From an uncultured Eubacteriales bacterium (GTDB taxonomy: Bacteria > Bacillota > Clostridia > Lachnospirales > Lachnospiraceae): DNA of 41,454 nt. The notes under the pieces are model-generated. The model saw nothing but the letters and a program-made list of their open reading frames with translations. It ran no database searches and was not told the DNA's origin. The DNA lies in NCBI GenBank assembly GCA_900549105.1, contig URND01000011.1, forward strand, positions 1 to 41,454, in the 5' to 3' direction. Position 1 is the first letter of the stretch, and each line of letters starts with the position of its first letter. The translations under genes and the position numbers were made by a program. Below, piece by piece: positions 25,185 to 34,057 of this stretch.

Positions 25185-25189
25185 TACGG

Positions 25190-25228
25190 ATTGCCCCCTT
25201 CTTTATATGAAAGACGGGGGCAATTTTT
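25190..25228 (+). terminator. Terminator or attenuator after jag
   Basis: ATTGCCCCC / GGGGGCAAT, a perfect 9-bp stem with five G-C pairs in a row, followed by a short T-run. The mnmE ribosome site begins only a few bases further on, leaving no room for a promoter, so mnmE must depend on read-through or on a promoter inside jag. Confidence 0.85.
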
Positions 25229-25243
25229 AGAAAGGAGCTTATC

Positions 25244-26620
25244 ATGATAACAGATACCATAGCTGCAATATCCTCCGGAATGACCCCTTCAGGCATTGGA
25301 AAGGTGCGTTTGAGCGGCGATTCTGCGATTGAAATTGCAGACAGGATTTATAAAAGTCCGAAAGGAAAAAAATCATTGAAAAATGTACCGTCCCACACGA
25401 TACATTATGGTTATATATATGATGACAGTCAGATGATTGACGAGGTACTTGTTTTGATTATGAAGGCTCCAAACAGCTATACAAGAGAAGATGTCGTTGA
25501 AATTGACTGTCACGGCGGCGTTGTGGTTATGAAAAAGATTTTGGAAACAGCGATTAAATATGGCGCCCGCCCGGCGGAGCCTGGAGAGTTTACAAAGCGG
25601 GCTTTTTTAAATGGACGTATTGATTTGTCCCAGGCGGAAGCAGTCATTGATATTATTAATTCGAGAAATGAATATGCCTTGACCAGTTCGGTCCAGCAGC
25701 TTCAGGGAAATCTTTTAAATCAGATTAAAGAAGTGCGGAAAAGTATTATCGGAAGTATTGCTTTTATTGAAGCGGCTCTGGATGACCCGGAGCATATCAA
25801 TGCGGATGATTATGGGCTGACATTAAAAAAACAAATCGATGTTCATATCGCTGTTCTTCGGAAATTATTGCGTTCCTGCGATGATGGGCGACTTTTAAAA
25901 GAGGGGATTAAAACTGTTATTTTAGGAAAGCCAAATGCGGGAAAGTCTTCTCTGTTGAATTATCTTTCCGGCGAGGAGAGAGCTATTGTCACGGATATTG
26001 CCGGAACAACAAGGGATGCTCTTGAGGAAACTGTCCAGGTGGACGGTATACTGCTCAATGTGATTGATACGGCAGGAATAAGGGATACAGAAGACAGGGT
26101 GGAAAAGATTGGCGTCGAAAAGGCGAAAAAATATGCGGCCGAGGCTGATTTGATTATCTATATTGTGGATGGTTCCACAGTGATGGATGAAAATGATTTG
26201 GAAATTTTAGAATTGATTCGGGACAGGAAAACAATTATACTATTAAATAAAATTGACTTAAATCTGAAAACAACAAAAGAGGCCATTGAGAAAGAAACAA
26301 ATCATCCGATTGTGGAGGTATCCGTTAAGGATAAACAGGGATTGGAAGATTTTTCTGAAATGATTCGTCAAATGTTTTTTGACGGAAAACTGACATTTAA
26401 TGACCAGATATATATAACCAATGTCCGGCATAAAGCGGCCATTCAGGAGGCTGTGGACAGTCTGAATATGGTGCTTCAGAGTATTGAGGACGGTATGCCG
26501 GAGGATTTCTTCTCCATTGATTTAATGAATGCTTATGAAGCCTTGGGAAAGATTATAGGGGAATCTGTGGGAGAAGATTTGATAAATACCATATTCAGTG
26601 ATTTTTGTATGGGCAAATAG
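25244..26620 (+). CDS. mnmE: tRNA modification GTPase MnmE
   Basis: 458 residues. With MnmG it installs the (carboxymethyl)aminomethyl group on U34 of certain tRNAs. N-terminal folate-binding domain, helical domain, and inserted Ras-like G domain with GKPNAGKSS (P-loop), DIAGTTRD (switch), DTAGIRDTED and NKID. Ends in the conserved C-terminal FCMGK, whose Cys is required for modification. AAAGGAG precedes the ATG. Confidence 0.97.
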   Translation: MITDTIAAISSGMTPSGIGKVRLSGDSAIEIADRIYKSPKGKKSLKNVPSHTIHYGYIYDDSQMIDEVLVLIMKAPNSYTREDVVEIDCHGGVVVMKKILETAIKYGARPAEPGEFTKRAFLNGRIDLSQAEAVIDIINSRNEYALTSSVQQLQGNLLNQIKEVRKSIIGSIAFIEAALDDPEHINADDYGLTLKKQIDVHIAVLRKLLRSCDDGRLLKEGIKTVILGKPNAGKSSLLNYLSGEERAIVTDIAGTTRDALEETVQVDGILLNVIDTAGIRDTEDRVEKIGVEKAKKYAAEADLIIYIVDGSTVMDENDLEILELIRDRKTIILLNKIDLNLKTTKEAIEKETNHPIVEVSVKDKQGLEDFSEMIRQMFFDGKLTFNDQIYITNVRHKAAIQEAVDSLNMVLQSIEDGMPEDFFSIDLMNAYEALGKIIGESVGEDLINTIFSDFCMGK

Positions 26621-26630
26621 GAGGCTTTTT

Positions 26631-28529
26631 ATGTCTTATACTTATGAAGATTATGATGTTGCAGTGATTGGCGCCGGACATGCCGGCTGTGAAGCGGCTC
26701 TGGCCTGTGCGCGCCTTGGATTAAAAACCATTGTATTTACGGTCAGCGTTGAAAGTATTGCTCTGATGCCTTGTAATCCAAATATCGGCGGCAGTTCGAA
26801 AGGACATCTTGTGCGAGAGATAGATGCCCTTGGCGGCCAGATGGGAAAAACGATTGATAAAACCTTTATACAGTCAAAAATGCTTAATAAATCGAAGGGC
26901 CCTGCCGTTCATTCTCTGAGAGCCCAGGCAGACAAGCAGGATTATACAACGTTCATGCGCCGCACACTGGAAAATCAGGAGAATCTGACAGTGAAACAGG
27001 CGGAAATTATCGATATTCTGACAGAGGATGGCCATGTATCCGGCGTTGTAACTCATACAGGAGGAATTTATCCGTGCAGAGCGGCGATCCTTGCTGCCGG
27101 TGTGTATTTAAAAGCAAGATGCCTTTGCGGTGAATCTATTACTTATACCGGCCCGAACGGGCTTCAGGCCGCAACCCATCTTTCAGAAAGCTTAAAACGC
27201 CTTGGCATTGAACTTGTGCGGTTTAAAACGGGAACTCCGGCGCGAATTGATAAGCGGAGTATTGATTTCAGTAAAATGGAAGAACAATTTGGAGATGAAA
27301 CAGTTGTACCATTTTCCTTTACAACAAATCCAGAGGATGTTCAGAAAGAACAGGTATCCTGCTGGCTGACTTATACAAATGAGAAAACCCACGAGATTAT
27401 CCGTTCAAATCTGGACCGCTCCCCGATTTATGCGGGAGTGATTGAAGGGGTTGGGCCGCGCTATTGTCCTTCTATTGAAGATAAGGTTGTTAAATTTGCG
27501 GATAAAAACCGGCATCAGGTATTTATTGAGCCGGAAGGAAATTATACAAATGAAATGTACATCGGGGGGATGTCCAGTTCCCTTCCGGAGGATGTCCAGT
27601 ATCGGATGTATCGAACTGTGCCGGGGCTTGAAAATGCCCGCATTGTGCGGAATGCCTATGCGATTGAGTATGATTGTATTCCGGCGACACAGTTGAAATC
27701 CACACTGGAATTTAAACAGGTGGAGGGTCTTTTTTCCGGCGGTCAGTTTAACGGCAGTTCGGGCTATGAGGAAGCGGCAGCTCAGGGATTAATGGCCGGA
27801 ATCAATGCTTCTATGAAACTTCTCGGAAAAGAACAGATTGTATTGAAGCGTTCGGAAGCCTATATCGGTGTTCTTATTGACGATTTGGTCACAAAAGAAA
27901 CCCATGAGCCTTATCGTATGATGACTTCAAGGGCCGAATACAGGCTGCTTCTGCGCCAGGATAATGCGGATATGCGTTTAACGCCGATAGGACATCAGGT
28001 TGGACTGATTTCGGATGAGCGGTATGAAGAGCTTTTAAATAAAAAGGCAATGATTGAAAAGGAAATAGAACGGGTCAATCATGTGATGATGGGGGGCTCA
28101 AAAGAGGTGCAGGAATTTCTTGAAGCCCATCAGAGTACGCCGTTAAAGACAGCGCTTTCTCTGGCGGAATTAATCCGGCGGCCGGAACTTTCTTATGAGC
28201 TTTTAGAGCCTTTGGATAAAGAGCGGGAACCTTTGCCTGCAGGAGTTATTGAACAGGTTAATATAAATGTAAAATATGAGGGATATATCACCCGGCAACT
28301 GAGACAAGTGGAACAGTTTAAAAAGATGGAAGTAAAATTAATTCCCGAAACGCTGGATTATAACGATATCAGTGGTCTGAGAATTGAAGCGCAGCAAAAA
28401 TTATCCGCCGTTCGTCCCCATTCTGTGGGTCAGGCTTCCCGTATTTCCGGTGTAACTCCGGCGGATATATCTGTATTATTAATTTATATGGAACAGTTTA
28501 ATCGGGCCCATCGAAAGGAATCCCTATGA
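26631..28529 (+). CDS. mnmG: tRNA uridine-5-carboxymethylaminomethyl modification enzyme MnmG
   Basis: 632 residues; FAD-dependent partner of MnmE. The dinucleotide-binding motif VIGAGHAGCEAA lies near the N terminus, followed by NPNIGGSSKGHLVREIDALGG and the GPRYCPSIEDK signature. The start MSYTYEDYDV is selected because AGGAGG sits 8 nt before it; the longer frame overlaps the end of mnmE. Ends in an ATGA overlap with rsmG. Confidence 0.97.
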   Translation: MSYTYEDYDVAVIGAGHAGCEAALACARLGLKTIVFTVSVESIALMPCNPNIGGSSKGHLVREIDALGGQMGKTIDKTFIQSKMLNKSKGPAVHSLRAQADKQDYTTFMRRTLENQENLTVKQAEIIDILTEDGHVSGVVTHTGGIYPCRAAILAAGVYLKARCLCGESITYTGPNGLQAATHLSESLKRLGIELVRFKTGTPARIDKRSIDFSKMEEQFGDETVVPFSFTTNPEDVQKEQVSCWLTYTNEKTHEIIRSNLDRSPIYAGVIEGVGPRYCPSIEDKVVKFADKNRHQVFIEPEGNYTNEMYIGGMSSSLPEDVQYRMYRTVPGLENARIVRNAYAIEYDCIPATQLKSTLEFKQVEGLFSGGQFNGSSGYEEAAAQGLMAGINASMKLLGKEQIVLKRSEAYIGVLIDDLVTKETHEPYRMMTSRAEYRLLLRQDNADMRLTPIGHQVGLISDERYEELLNKKAMIEKEIERVNHVMMGGSKEVQEFLEAHQSTPLKTALSLAELIRRPELSYELLEPLDKEREPLPAGVIEQVNINVKYEGYITRQLRQVEQFKKMEVKLIPETLDYNDISGLRIEAQQKLSAVRPHSVGQASRISGVTPADISVLLIYMEQFNRAHRKESL

Positions 28530-29233
28530 ATAAATTTGAAAAATCATTAGAAAAATTAAATATTCATCTTAATGAGAAACAAATGTTTCAGTTTATGAAG
28601 TATTATGAAATGCTGATTGAAACAAATAAAGTGATGAATCTGACAGCGATTACAGAGTATGATGAAGTTGTTGATAAACACTTTATTGACAGCCTTTCTC
28701 TGATTCAGGCCATTGATTTGAATCAGCCATTAAAAGTTATTGATGTGGGCACCGGCGCAGGATTTCCGGGAATACCGTTAAAGATAGCTTTTCCTCAATT
28801 AAAGATTGTTTTGCTGGATTCTTTGAATAAGCGGATTAATTTTCTGAATCGGGTTATAGAAACTTTAGAGTTGACTGATGTGGAAACGATTCACGGGCGG
28901 GCTGAAGATTTTGGAAGGAATCCACAATATCGGGAGCAGTTTGATTTGTGCGTATCACGGGCTGTGGCCAACTTATCCACATTATCCGAATATTGTGTGC
29001 CTTTTATTCAGGTTGGGGGTCATTTTATTCCCTATAAATCGGGGAAAGTCCAGGATGAATTGGAAGCTTCACGGCGAGCCGTGACTCTGCTTGGGGGGCA
29101 TATTGCCGATTGTTTATCCTATTCTTTGGCCGATACGGATATGGAGAGAACTCTCGTGATCATTGAAAAAATAAATCCTACAAAAAAGGCCTACCCGCGA
29201 AAAGCAGGTAAGCCTTCAAAAGAACCTTTATAA
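28526..29233 (+). CDS. rsmG: 16S rRNA (guanine-527-N7) methyltransferase RsmG
   Basis: 235 residues; methylates G527 of 16S rRNA (E. coli numbering) using SAM, the position whose loss gives low-level streptomycin resistance. SAM motif VIDVGTGAGFPGIPL; downstream VSRAVANLSTLSEYC. The C terminus YPRKAGKPSKEPL is the usual family tail. The DNA encoding this tail also forms the terminator hairpin of the convergent hydrolase gene. Confidence 0.96.
   Translation: MNKFEKSLEKLNIHLNEKQMFQFMKYYEMLIETNKVMNLTAITEYDEVVDKHFIDSLSLIQAIDLNQPLKVIDVGTGAGFPGIPLKIAFPQLKIVLLDSLNKRINFLNRVIETLELTDVETIHGRAEDFGRNPQYREQFDLCVSRAVANLSTLSEYCVPFIQVGGHFIPYKSGKVQDELEASRRAVTLLGGHIADCLSYSLADTDMERTLVIIEKINPTKKAYPRKAGKPSKEPL
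29180..29216 (-). terminator. Terminator of the alpha/beta hydrolase gene, inside the rsmG 3' end
   Basis: On the minus strand, arms AAGGC-TACC-GC / GC-GGTA-GCCTT with two single mismatches around a 5-nt loop, followed by TTTTTTG. It lies wholly within the rsmG coding region, 23 bp after the hydrolase stop. Confidence 0.7.
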
Positions 29234-29238
29234 ATAAA

Positions 29239-30186
29239 TTATAAATAAATGGAACAAAGGGAAGCAAAAGCTTCAGCCTGTTCAATATGCGGATATTGTT
29301 TACAATTATCGATTAATTCCGTTTCAATCGAAGGATTGAAGGTTACATAATCATTTAATGTGTTTTCAATATTTTTTAAATCTTTTCCACCGATAATGTA
29401 CATGGAGTGATTTAATTTCTTCAATGCATGGAGCATATTGATATTGGTAAAATAGCTGCGTTCGCTGGCAAAGAAAAATCTGGCAGATGGACCGCCAAGG
29501 TGGCTGGCTTCATACATTGTATCTACATCTTTTTGCATGTGAATATCCGGATAAAGTATTTTATTCTTATATTCCTTAAATATCCGGCCATAGGAAGCAG
29601 CCATGTTGTAAATCGTTGTTCCAATCAGTGGAAGTTCAATTAAGTATTTCAATGTTTTCTGATTTGTTTTTGGATATTTGGCCATTTCCTTCATTGAGGA
29701 AGGATTTACCATCATAATACGATGGTAAAGCTCCGGCTCGCTATAACATCCCATAATAGCAATATTAGATGAGGAACCGCTCGTAATTACATCTGTTTTA
29801 GCGCCAATAACGTCTTTAATGAAATTATTGATTAATTGAACATAAATATAATTTGTATAGGTCATTTTTGGTTTCTCAGAACGGCCGCAGCCAATCAGAT
29901 CAAGGGCATAAACCGTATGATTTTTTGATAAATAATGAATTAAAGATTTCCATTCGGCGGCAGAAGCTGTACATTTTAATTCATGGATTAAAAGAATGGG
30001 TGAACCGCAGCCTTTTTTTGTATAAAAAATGTTTCCGAATCTCCAGGAATATTGATGTCTGTTTTCACAGAACAGCATATCCTTCATTCCGGCCCGGAGA
30101 AAAATAAGTTTATTGATACCCCATGTTGTAAAAAGTACAGCAGAGGATATAATTCCTGCATTCAGGAGTTTTTTGTATTTTTTCAT
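29239..30186 (-). CDS. Membrane-anchored alpha/beta hydrolase
   Basis: 315 residues. An N-terminal basic patch and hydrophobic stretch (about residues 9-30) suggest a membrane anchor or uncleaved signal. The hydrolase fold has LLIHELKC (oxyanion region) and ALDLIGCGRSEKP. The nucleophile elbow reads SGSSSN rather than GxSxG, the acid is probably the Asp in GGKDLKN, and the base is the His in QYPHIEQAE. The final Gly of the elbow being Asn is unusual but Ser is kept. Substrate unknown. Convergent with rsmG, divergent from argS. Confidence 0.75.
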   Translation of the reverse strand: MKKYKKLLNAGIISSAVLFTTWGINKLIFLRAGMKDMLFCENRHQYSWRFGNIFYTKKGCGSPILLIHELKCTASAAEWKSLIHYLSKNHTVYALDLIGCGRSEKPKMTYTNYIYVQLINNFIKDVIGAKTDVITSGSSSNIAIMGCYSEPELYHRIMMVNPSSMKEMAKYPKTNQKTLKYLIELPLIGTTIYNMAASYGRIFKEYKNKILYPDIHMQKDVDTMYEASHLGGPSARFFFASERSYFTNINMLHALKKLNHSMYIIGGKDLKNIENTLNDYVTFNPSIETELIDNCKQYPHIEQAEAFASLCSIYL

Positions 30187-30227
30187 ATGGATAAATCTCC
30201 TTTGGATAAACGTTTTAGTTACTTACT

Positions 30228-30256
30228 ATTATAAAGGAAATATTATGTATATACAA
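30228..30256 (-). promoter_or_regulatory. Possible promoter of the alpha/beta hydrolase gene
   Basis: TTGTAT, 17 bases, perfect TATAAT on the minus strand, 42 bp upstream of the ATG. The -35 is weak. I see no equally clear promoter for argS in the same gap. Confidence 0.5.
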
Positions 30257-30385
30257 ATATTTTTTAATGGATATTTTTTCAAATATGATGTACAATATTT
30301 GTATCTGTCCAAAATGACAGGCAAAATACTTATTTTTTAGAATATTACAATGTTAGAGTTATATAACAAAAGGGGAAATTTATAA

Positions 30386-32071
30386 ATGAAAACTAAAATT
30401 GTAGAGTTACTCGATACTCAGATTGAGTGTATGAATGGCGAGGAAATTAATAGTCTTTTAGAAATTCCTCCAAAAGCTGAAATGGGAGATTTCGCTTTTC
30501 CTTGTTTTAAACTGGCAAAGGTGTTTCGGAAAGCGCCGCCAATGATTGCAGCGGACTTAAAAGAGAAAATCGGATGTCCTGATTTTTTGACAAAAGTAGA
30601 GTGTCTCGGTGGATATCTAAACTTTTTTGTGGATAAATCCATGTTTGCAAAACAAATTGTGGATAATTATCTTTCAAATGAGAATTATGGCGGCTCGGAT
30701 GAAGGCAATGGAAAGACAATTTGTATTGACTATTCTTCGCCAAATGTGGCTAAAAATTTCCATGTCGGCCATCTTCGGACAACAATTATTGGCAATTCCC
30801 TGAATAAGATATTTACAAAATTAGGGTATCGTGTTGAGAGAATTAATCACTTAGGCGATTGGGGTACTCAGTTTGGAAAATTAATTGTTGCTTATAAAAA
30901 TTGGGGAAGCAAGGAAGCTGTTGAAGAGAAGGGCATTGAGGAATTAATGCGGATTTATGTGAAATTCCATGAAGAAGCTGAGAAAGATGATTCCTTGAAT
31001 GATGAGGCCAGAGCCTGGTTCACAAAGATGGAACATGGCGATGAAGAAGCTTTAAGTATTTGGAAATGGTTCCGGGAAATCAGTTTAAATGAATTTATGC
31101 GTGTCTATAAACTTCTTGGAATGGAATTTGATTCTTTTGCCGGAGAAAGTTTTTATAATGATAAGATGGAGCCGGTTATTGAAGAATTGAAGCAAAAAGG
31201 TTTGATTAAAGTCAGCGATGGCGCACAGATTGTTGATTTGGAAGAATACAATATGCCTCCATGTTTGATTACAAAAAAGGATGGAAGCTCTCTCTATGCT
31301 ACGCGAGATATTGCGGCGGCTATGTATCGTAAGAAAACCTATGATTTTTCAAAATGTATTTATGTTACAGGCCTTGAGCAAAAACTTCATTTTGCCCAGT
31401 GGTTTAAGGTTATCGAATTAATGGGTTATGATTGGTCAAAGAATTTAATGCATGTTCCATATGGTTTGGTTAGCTTAAAGGGTGGTAAATTGTCGACACG
31501 TAAAGGACATGTCATTTATGCGGAAGATATTCTCCATGAGGCGATTCAAAAAACAAGAAGTATTATTGAAGAAAAGAATCCAAACATTCCAAATAAGGAA
31601 GAGGTTGCAAAACAGGTTGGTATCGGTGCGATTCTTTTCAATGATTTATACAATCAGAGAATTAAAGATGTTATTTTTGATTGGGATAAACTTTTGAATT
31701 TTGACGGTGAGACAGGTCCTTATGTTCAATATACCTATGCCAGAGCAGCCAGCGTTTTGCGTAAAATTGGTGATGTGCCGGCAGTATATGATTATTCTGT
31801 TTTATCCGATGATGTTTCTATGGCTTTGCTTAAAGAAATTTCCCGGTATCCACAGGTCGTTTCTGATGCGGCGGATAAGCTGGAACCATTTATGATTTCC
31901 AGATATGCTATTGCATTGGCGCAAGCCTTTAATAAGTTTTATCATGAATGTCAAATTAATGTTGAAGATGAAAATATTAAGTATACGAGAGCAAATATTG
32001 TCATCATTACAAAATCTATATTAAAAGATGCGTTGAGTTTACTTGGTATTCAGTGTCCGGAGCAGATGTAA
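30386..32071 (+). CDS. argS: Arginyl-tRNA synthetase
   Basis: 561 residues, class I synthetase charging tRNA-Arg. The HIGH-type motif is SPNVAKNFHVGHLRTT near residue 125; the KMSKS loop is replaced by LSTRKGHVIY, as is normal in ArgS. C-terminal DALR anticodon-binding domain. The ribosome site AAAGGGG is 10 nt before the ATG. A parS-containing hairpin follows the gene. Confidence 0.97.
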   Translation: MKTKIVELLDTQIECMNGEEINSLLEIPPKAEMGDFAFPCFKLAKVFRKAPPMIAADLKEKIGCPDFLTKVECLGGYLNFFVDKSMFAKQIVDNYLSNENYGGSDEGNGKTICIDYSSPNVAKNFHVGHLRTTIIGNSLNKIFTKLGYRVERINHLGDWGTQFGKLIVAYKNWGSKEAVEEKGIEELMRIYVKFHEEAEKDDSLNDEARAWFTKMEHGDEEALSIWKWFREISLNEFMRVYKLLGMEFDSFAGESFYNDKMEPVIEELKQKGLIKVSDGAQIVDLEEYNMPPCLITKKDGSSLYATRDIAAAMYRKKTYDFSKCIYVTGLEQKLHFAQWFKVIELMGYDWSKNLMHVPYGLVSLKGGKLSTRKGHVIYAEDILHEAIQKTRSIIEEKNPNIPNKEEVAKQVGIGAILFNDLYNQRIKDVIFDWDKLLNFDGETGPYVQYTYARAASVLRKIGDVPAVYDYSVLSDDVSMALLKEISRYPQVVSDAADKLEPFMISRYAIALAQAFNKFYHECQINVEDENIKYTRANIVIITKSILKDALSLLGIQCPEQM

Positions 32072-32088
32072 TTTGACGTGTTTCATGG

Positions 32089-32110
32089 CAATGTTTCACG
32101 TGAAACATTG
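32089..32110. promoter_or_regulatory. parS site 1
   Basis: TGTTTCACGTGAAACA (32092-32107), the consensus ParB-binding site, sitting in a 22-bp perfect palindrome. It lies between argS and parA, within 12 kb of oriC, where ParB-CTP clamps load to spread and recruit SMC. A half-site TGTTTCATG is found at 32079. Confidence 0.97.
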
Positions 32111-32131
32111 AAAAAGTGAATATGGAAGAGT

Positions 32132-32167
32132 AATGGGGGATGTTTCACGTGAAACATCCCTCATTTT
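32132..32167 (+). promoter_or_regulatory. parS site 2 within a terminator-like hairpin
   Basis: A second exact TGTTTCACGTGAAACA (32141-32156), extended to 17-bp arms (one G-U) with a following T-run. Besides binding ParB as duplex DNA, the transcript would fold into a strong hairpin, so it may also be the argS terminator. Confidence 0.9.
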
Positions 32168-32191
32168 ACAAAATTTTCATATTTCTTTCTC

Positions 32192-32220
32192 TGGATTAAC
32201 TCAGTATGAAGTGGTATACT
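32192..32220 (+). promoter_or_regulatory. Possible promoter of parA-parB
   Basis: Extended -10 TGGTATACT with a poor -35 (TGGATT) 17 bases upstream. It starts 36 bp from parS site 2, close enough for ParB spreading to affect it. Confidence 0.5.
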
Positions 32221-32302
32221 GTAAAAAGCAGTATGTTATAGATGCTGTGCATGGACGCGCTGCGGCAAGCTTCACGCGATAAGGTATGAAAAGGGGAATG
32301 GT

Positions 32303-33073
32303 ATGGGTCGGATAATAGCAGTTGCAAATCAAAAAGGCGGTGTGGGAAAAACAACAACATCGATTAATTTATCGGCCAGTCTGGCAGAATTAGGGCAGAG
32401 GGTTTTAACAATCGATATGGATCCCCAGGGAAATACAACAAGTGGATTGGGAATTGATAAGAATCAGGTGGAAAACACAGTTTATGAATTAATTTTGGAA
32501 GAAACATCTTTAGAAGAGTGTATAAATCCTTCAGTTATGGATGGAGTGGATGTTATTGCATCAAATATAAATTTATCGGGAGCAGAAGTGGAATTGATTT
32601 CTATCGAAAACAAAGAATTTTTGTTGAAAGAAAAAATTGATGTTTTGAGAGAAAAATATGATTACATTATTATTGACTGTCCGCCTTCACTAAATTTATT
32701 GACAATTAATGCGATGACTACATCAGATACAGTGTTAGTGCCGATTCAATGTGAATATTATGCTCTGGAAGGTTTATCCCAATTAATACATACAATTGAT
32801 TTAATTAGAGAGCGATTGAATCCAAAATTGGAAATTGAAGGTGTTGTATTTACAATGTTTGATGGGCGGACAAATTTGTCATTGCAGGTTGTGGAAAATG
32901 TAAAGGAAAATCTGGATAGAAATATATATAAGACAATTATTCCAAGAAATGTCCGGCTTGCAGAAGCTCCAAGCTATGGGATGCCTATTAATATGTATGA
33001 TACACGTTCATCGGGAGCTGAAGCATATCGTTTGCTTGCAGAGGAAGTTATTCAGTATCAGAAAGATATTTAG
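32303..33073 (+). CDS. parA: Chromosome partitioning ATPase ParA (Soj)
   Basis: 256 residues. Deviant Walker A KGGVGKTT (11-18) with the signature lysine; Walker A' DMDPQGN; Walker B YIIIDCPPSL. Lacks the N-terminal helix-turn-helix of plasmid ParAs, as expected of Soj. Works with ParB/parS on origin segregation and DnaA control. AAAGGGG lies 8 nt upstream of the start. Confidence 0.96.
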   Translation: MGRIIAVANQKGGVGKTTTSINLSASLAELGQRVLTIDMDPQGNTTSGLGIDKNQVENTVYELILEETSLEECINPSVMDGVDVIASNINLSGAEVELISIENKEFLLKEKIDVLREKYDYIIIDCPPSLNLLTINAMTTSDTVLVPIQCEYYALEGLSQLIHTIDLIRERLNPKLEIEGVVFTMFDGRTNLSLQVVENVKENLDRNIYKTIIPRNVRLAEAPSYGMPINMYDTRSSGAEAYRLLAEEVIQYQKDI

Positions 33074-33093
33074 ATGAAAGGAATAGAAAAAAT

Positions 33094-34056
33094 ATGGCAG
33101 CGAGAAAAAAAGGTGGCCTTGGGAAGGGAATAGATGCTCTGATTTCGCCTACAGTCAAAAAAGAAGCTGATAAAGAAAAAGTGGTTGAAAAAGTTATAGA
33201 AAAACCAGTTGAAAAGATTGTTGAAAAAATTGTTGAAGTTGAAAAGCCTGTAGAACTTTATTTGAAGATTGATGAAATTGAGCCAAATCGTTTGCAGCCA
33301 AGAAAAAATTTTGATGAGGATGCATTGCAGGAATTATCTGAATCTATAAAACAGTTTGGTTTAATACAGCCAATTGTGGTTAAAAAGCAGGAAAATTATT
33401 ATGAGATTGTAGCCGGCGAACGGCGATGGCGGGCTGCGAGAATTGCCGGTTTAAAAGAAGTACCTGTAATCGTGAAAGAATATAATGAGCGAGAATCCAT
33501 GGAGATAGCCATTGTGGAAAATCTCCAGAGAGAGGATTTGAATCCAATCGAAGAGGCTCAGGCATATCGACGATTAATTGAAGAATTTGGCTTGAAACAG
33601 GATGAAGCTGCTCAGAGAGTATCAAAGAGTCGTACCGCAGTAACCAATGCAATGAGACTATTAAAATTAGATGAAAGAGTTCAGCAAATGGTTATCGATG
33701 ATATGATTAGCGGCGGACATGCGAGAACTCTTTTGGCTATAGAAAATAAGGAAGAGCAGTATGCAATGGCTATGCTTGTTTTCGATAATAAGATGAGTGT
33801 CCGTGAGACAGAAAAATTGGTGCGGAATCATCTGAAAAAAGAGGAAGAGAAAAAAATATCAGAAAAAAAAGAAGATTTCTCCCAGATGGAAACTATATAT
33901 CATCAGTTGGAAGAACGGATGAAGTCAGTTATCGGTTCGAAGGTGGCTATTCACAGCAGAAACTATAAAAAAGGTAAAATTGAAATTGAATATTACTCAA
34001 ATGATGAACTGGAAAGGATTATCGATTTGATTGAATCGATAAAACAGGTGGGATAG
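33094..34056 (+). CDS. parB: Chromosome partitioning protein ParB (Spo0J)
   Basis: 320 residues. The N-terminal ParA-activating peptide KKGGLGKGIDALI is followed by a Lys/Glu/Val linker of repeated VEK-type units (about residues 26-53). The CTPase core carries LQPRKNF and the GERRWRA box, and is followed by the helix-turn-helix DEAAQRVSKSRTAVTNAMRL. A C-terminal dimerisation domain ends the protein. 20 bp after parA. Binds the two parS sites just upstream. Confidence 0.96.
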   Translation: MAARKKGGLGKGIDALISPTVKKEADKEKVVEKVIEKPVEKIVEKIVEVEKPVELYLKIDEIEPNRLQPRKNFDEDALQELSESIKQFGLIQPIVVKKQENYYEIVAGERRWRAARIAGLKEVPVIVKEYNERESMEIAIVENLQREDLNPIEEAQAYRRLIEEFGLKQDEAAQRVSKSRTAVTNAMRLLKLDERVQQMVIDDMISGGHARTLLAIENKEEQYAMAMLVFDNKMSVRETEKLVRNHLKKEEEKKISEKKEDFSQMETIYHQLEERMKSVIGSKVAIHSRNYKKGKIEIEYYSNDELERIIDLIESIKQVG

Positions 34057-34057
34057 T

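Noticed and set aside
32079..32087. Third parS site
   Set aside because: TGTTTCATG matches only one half of the palindrome; the other half is absent.
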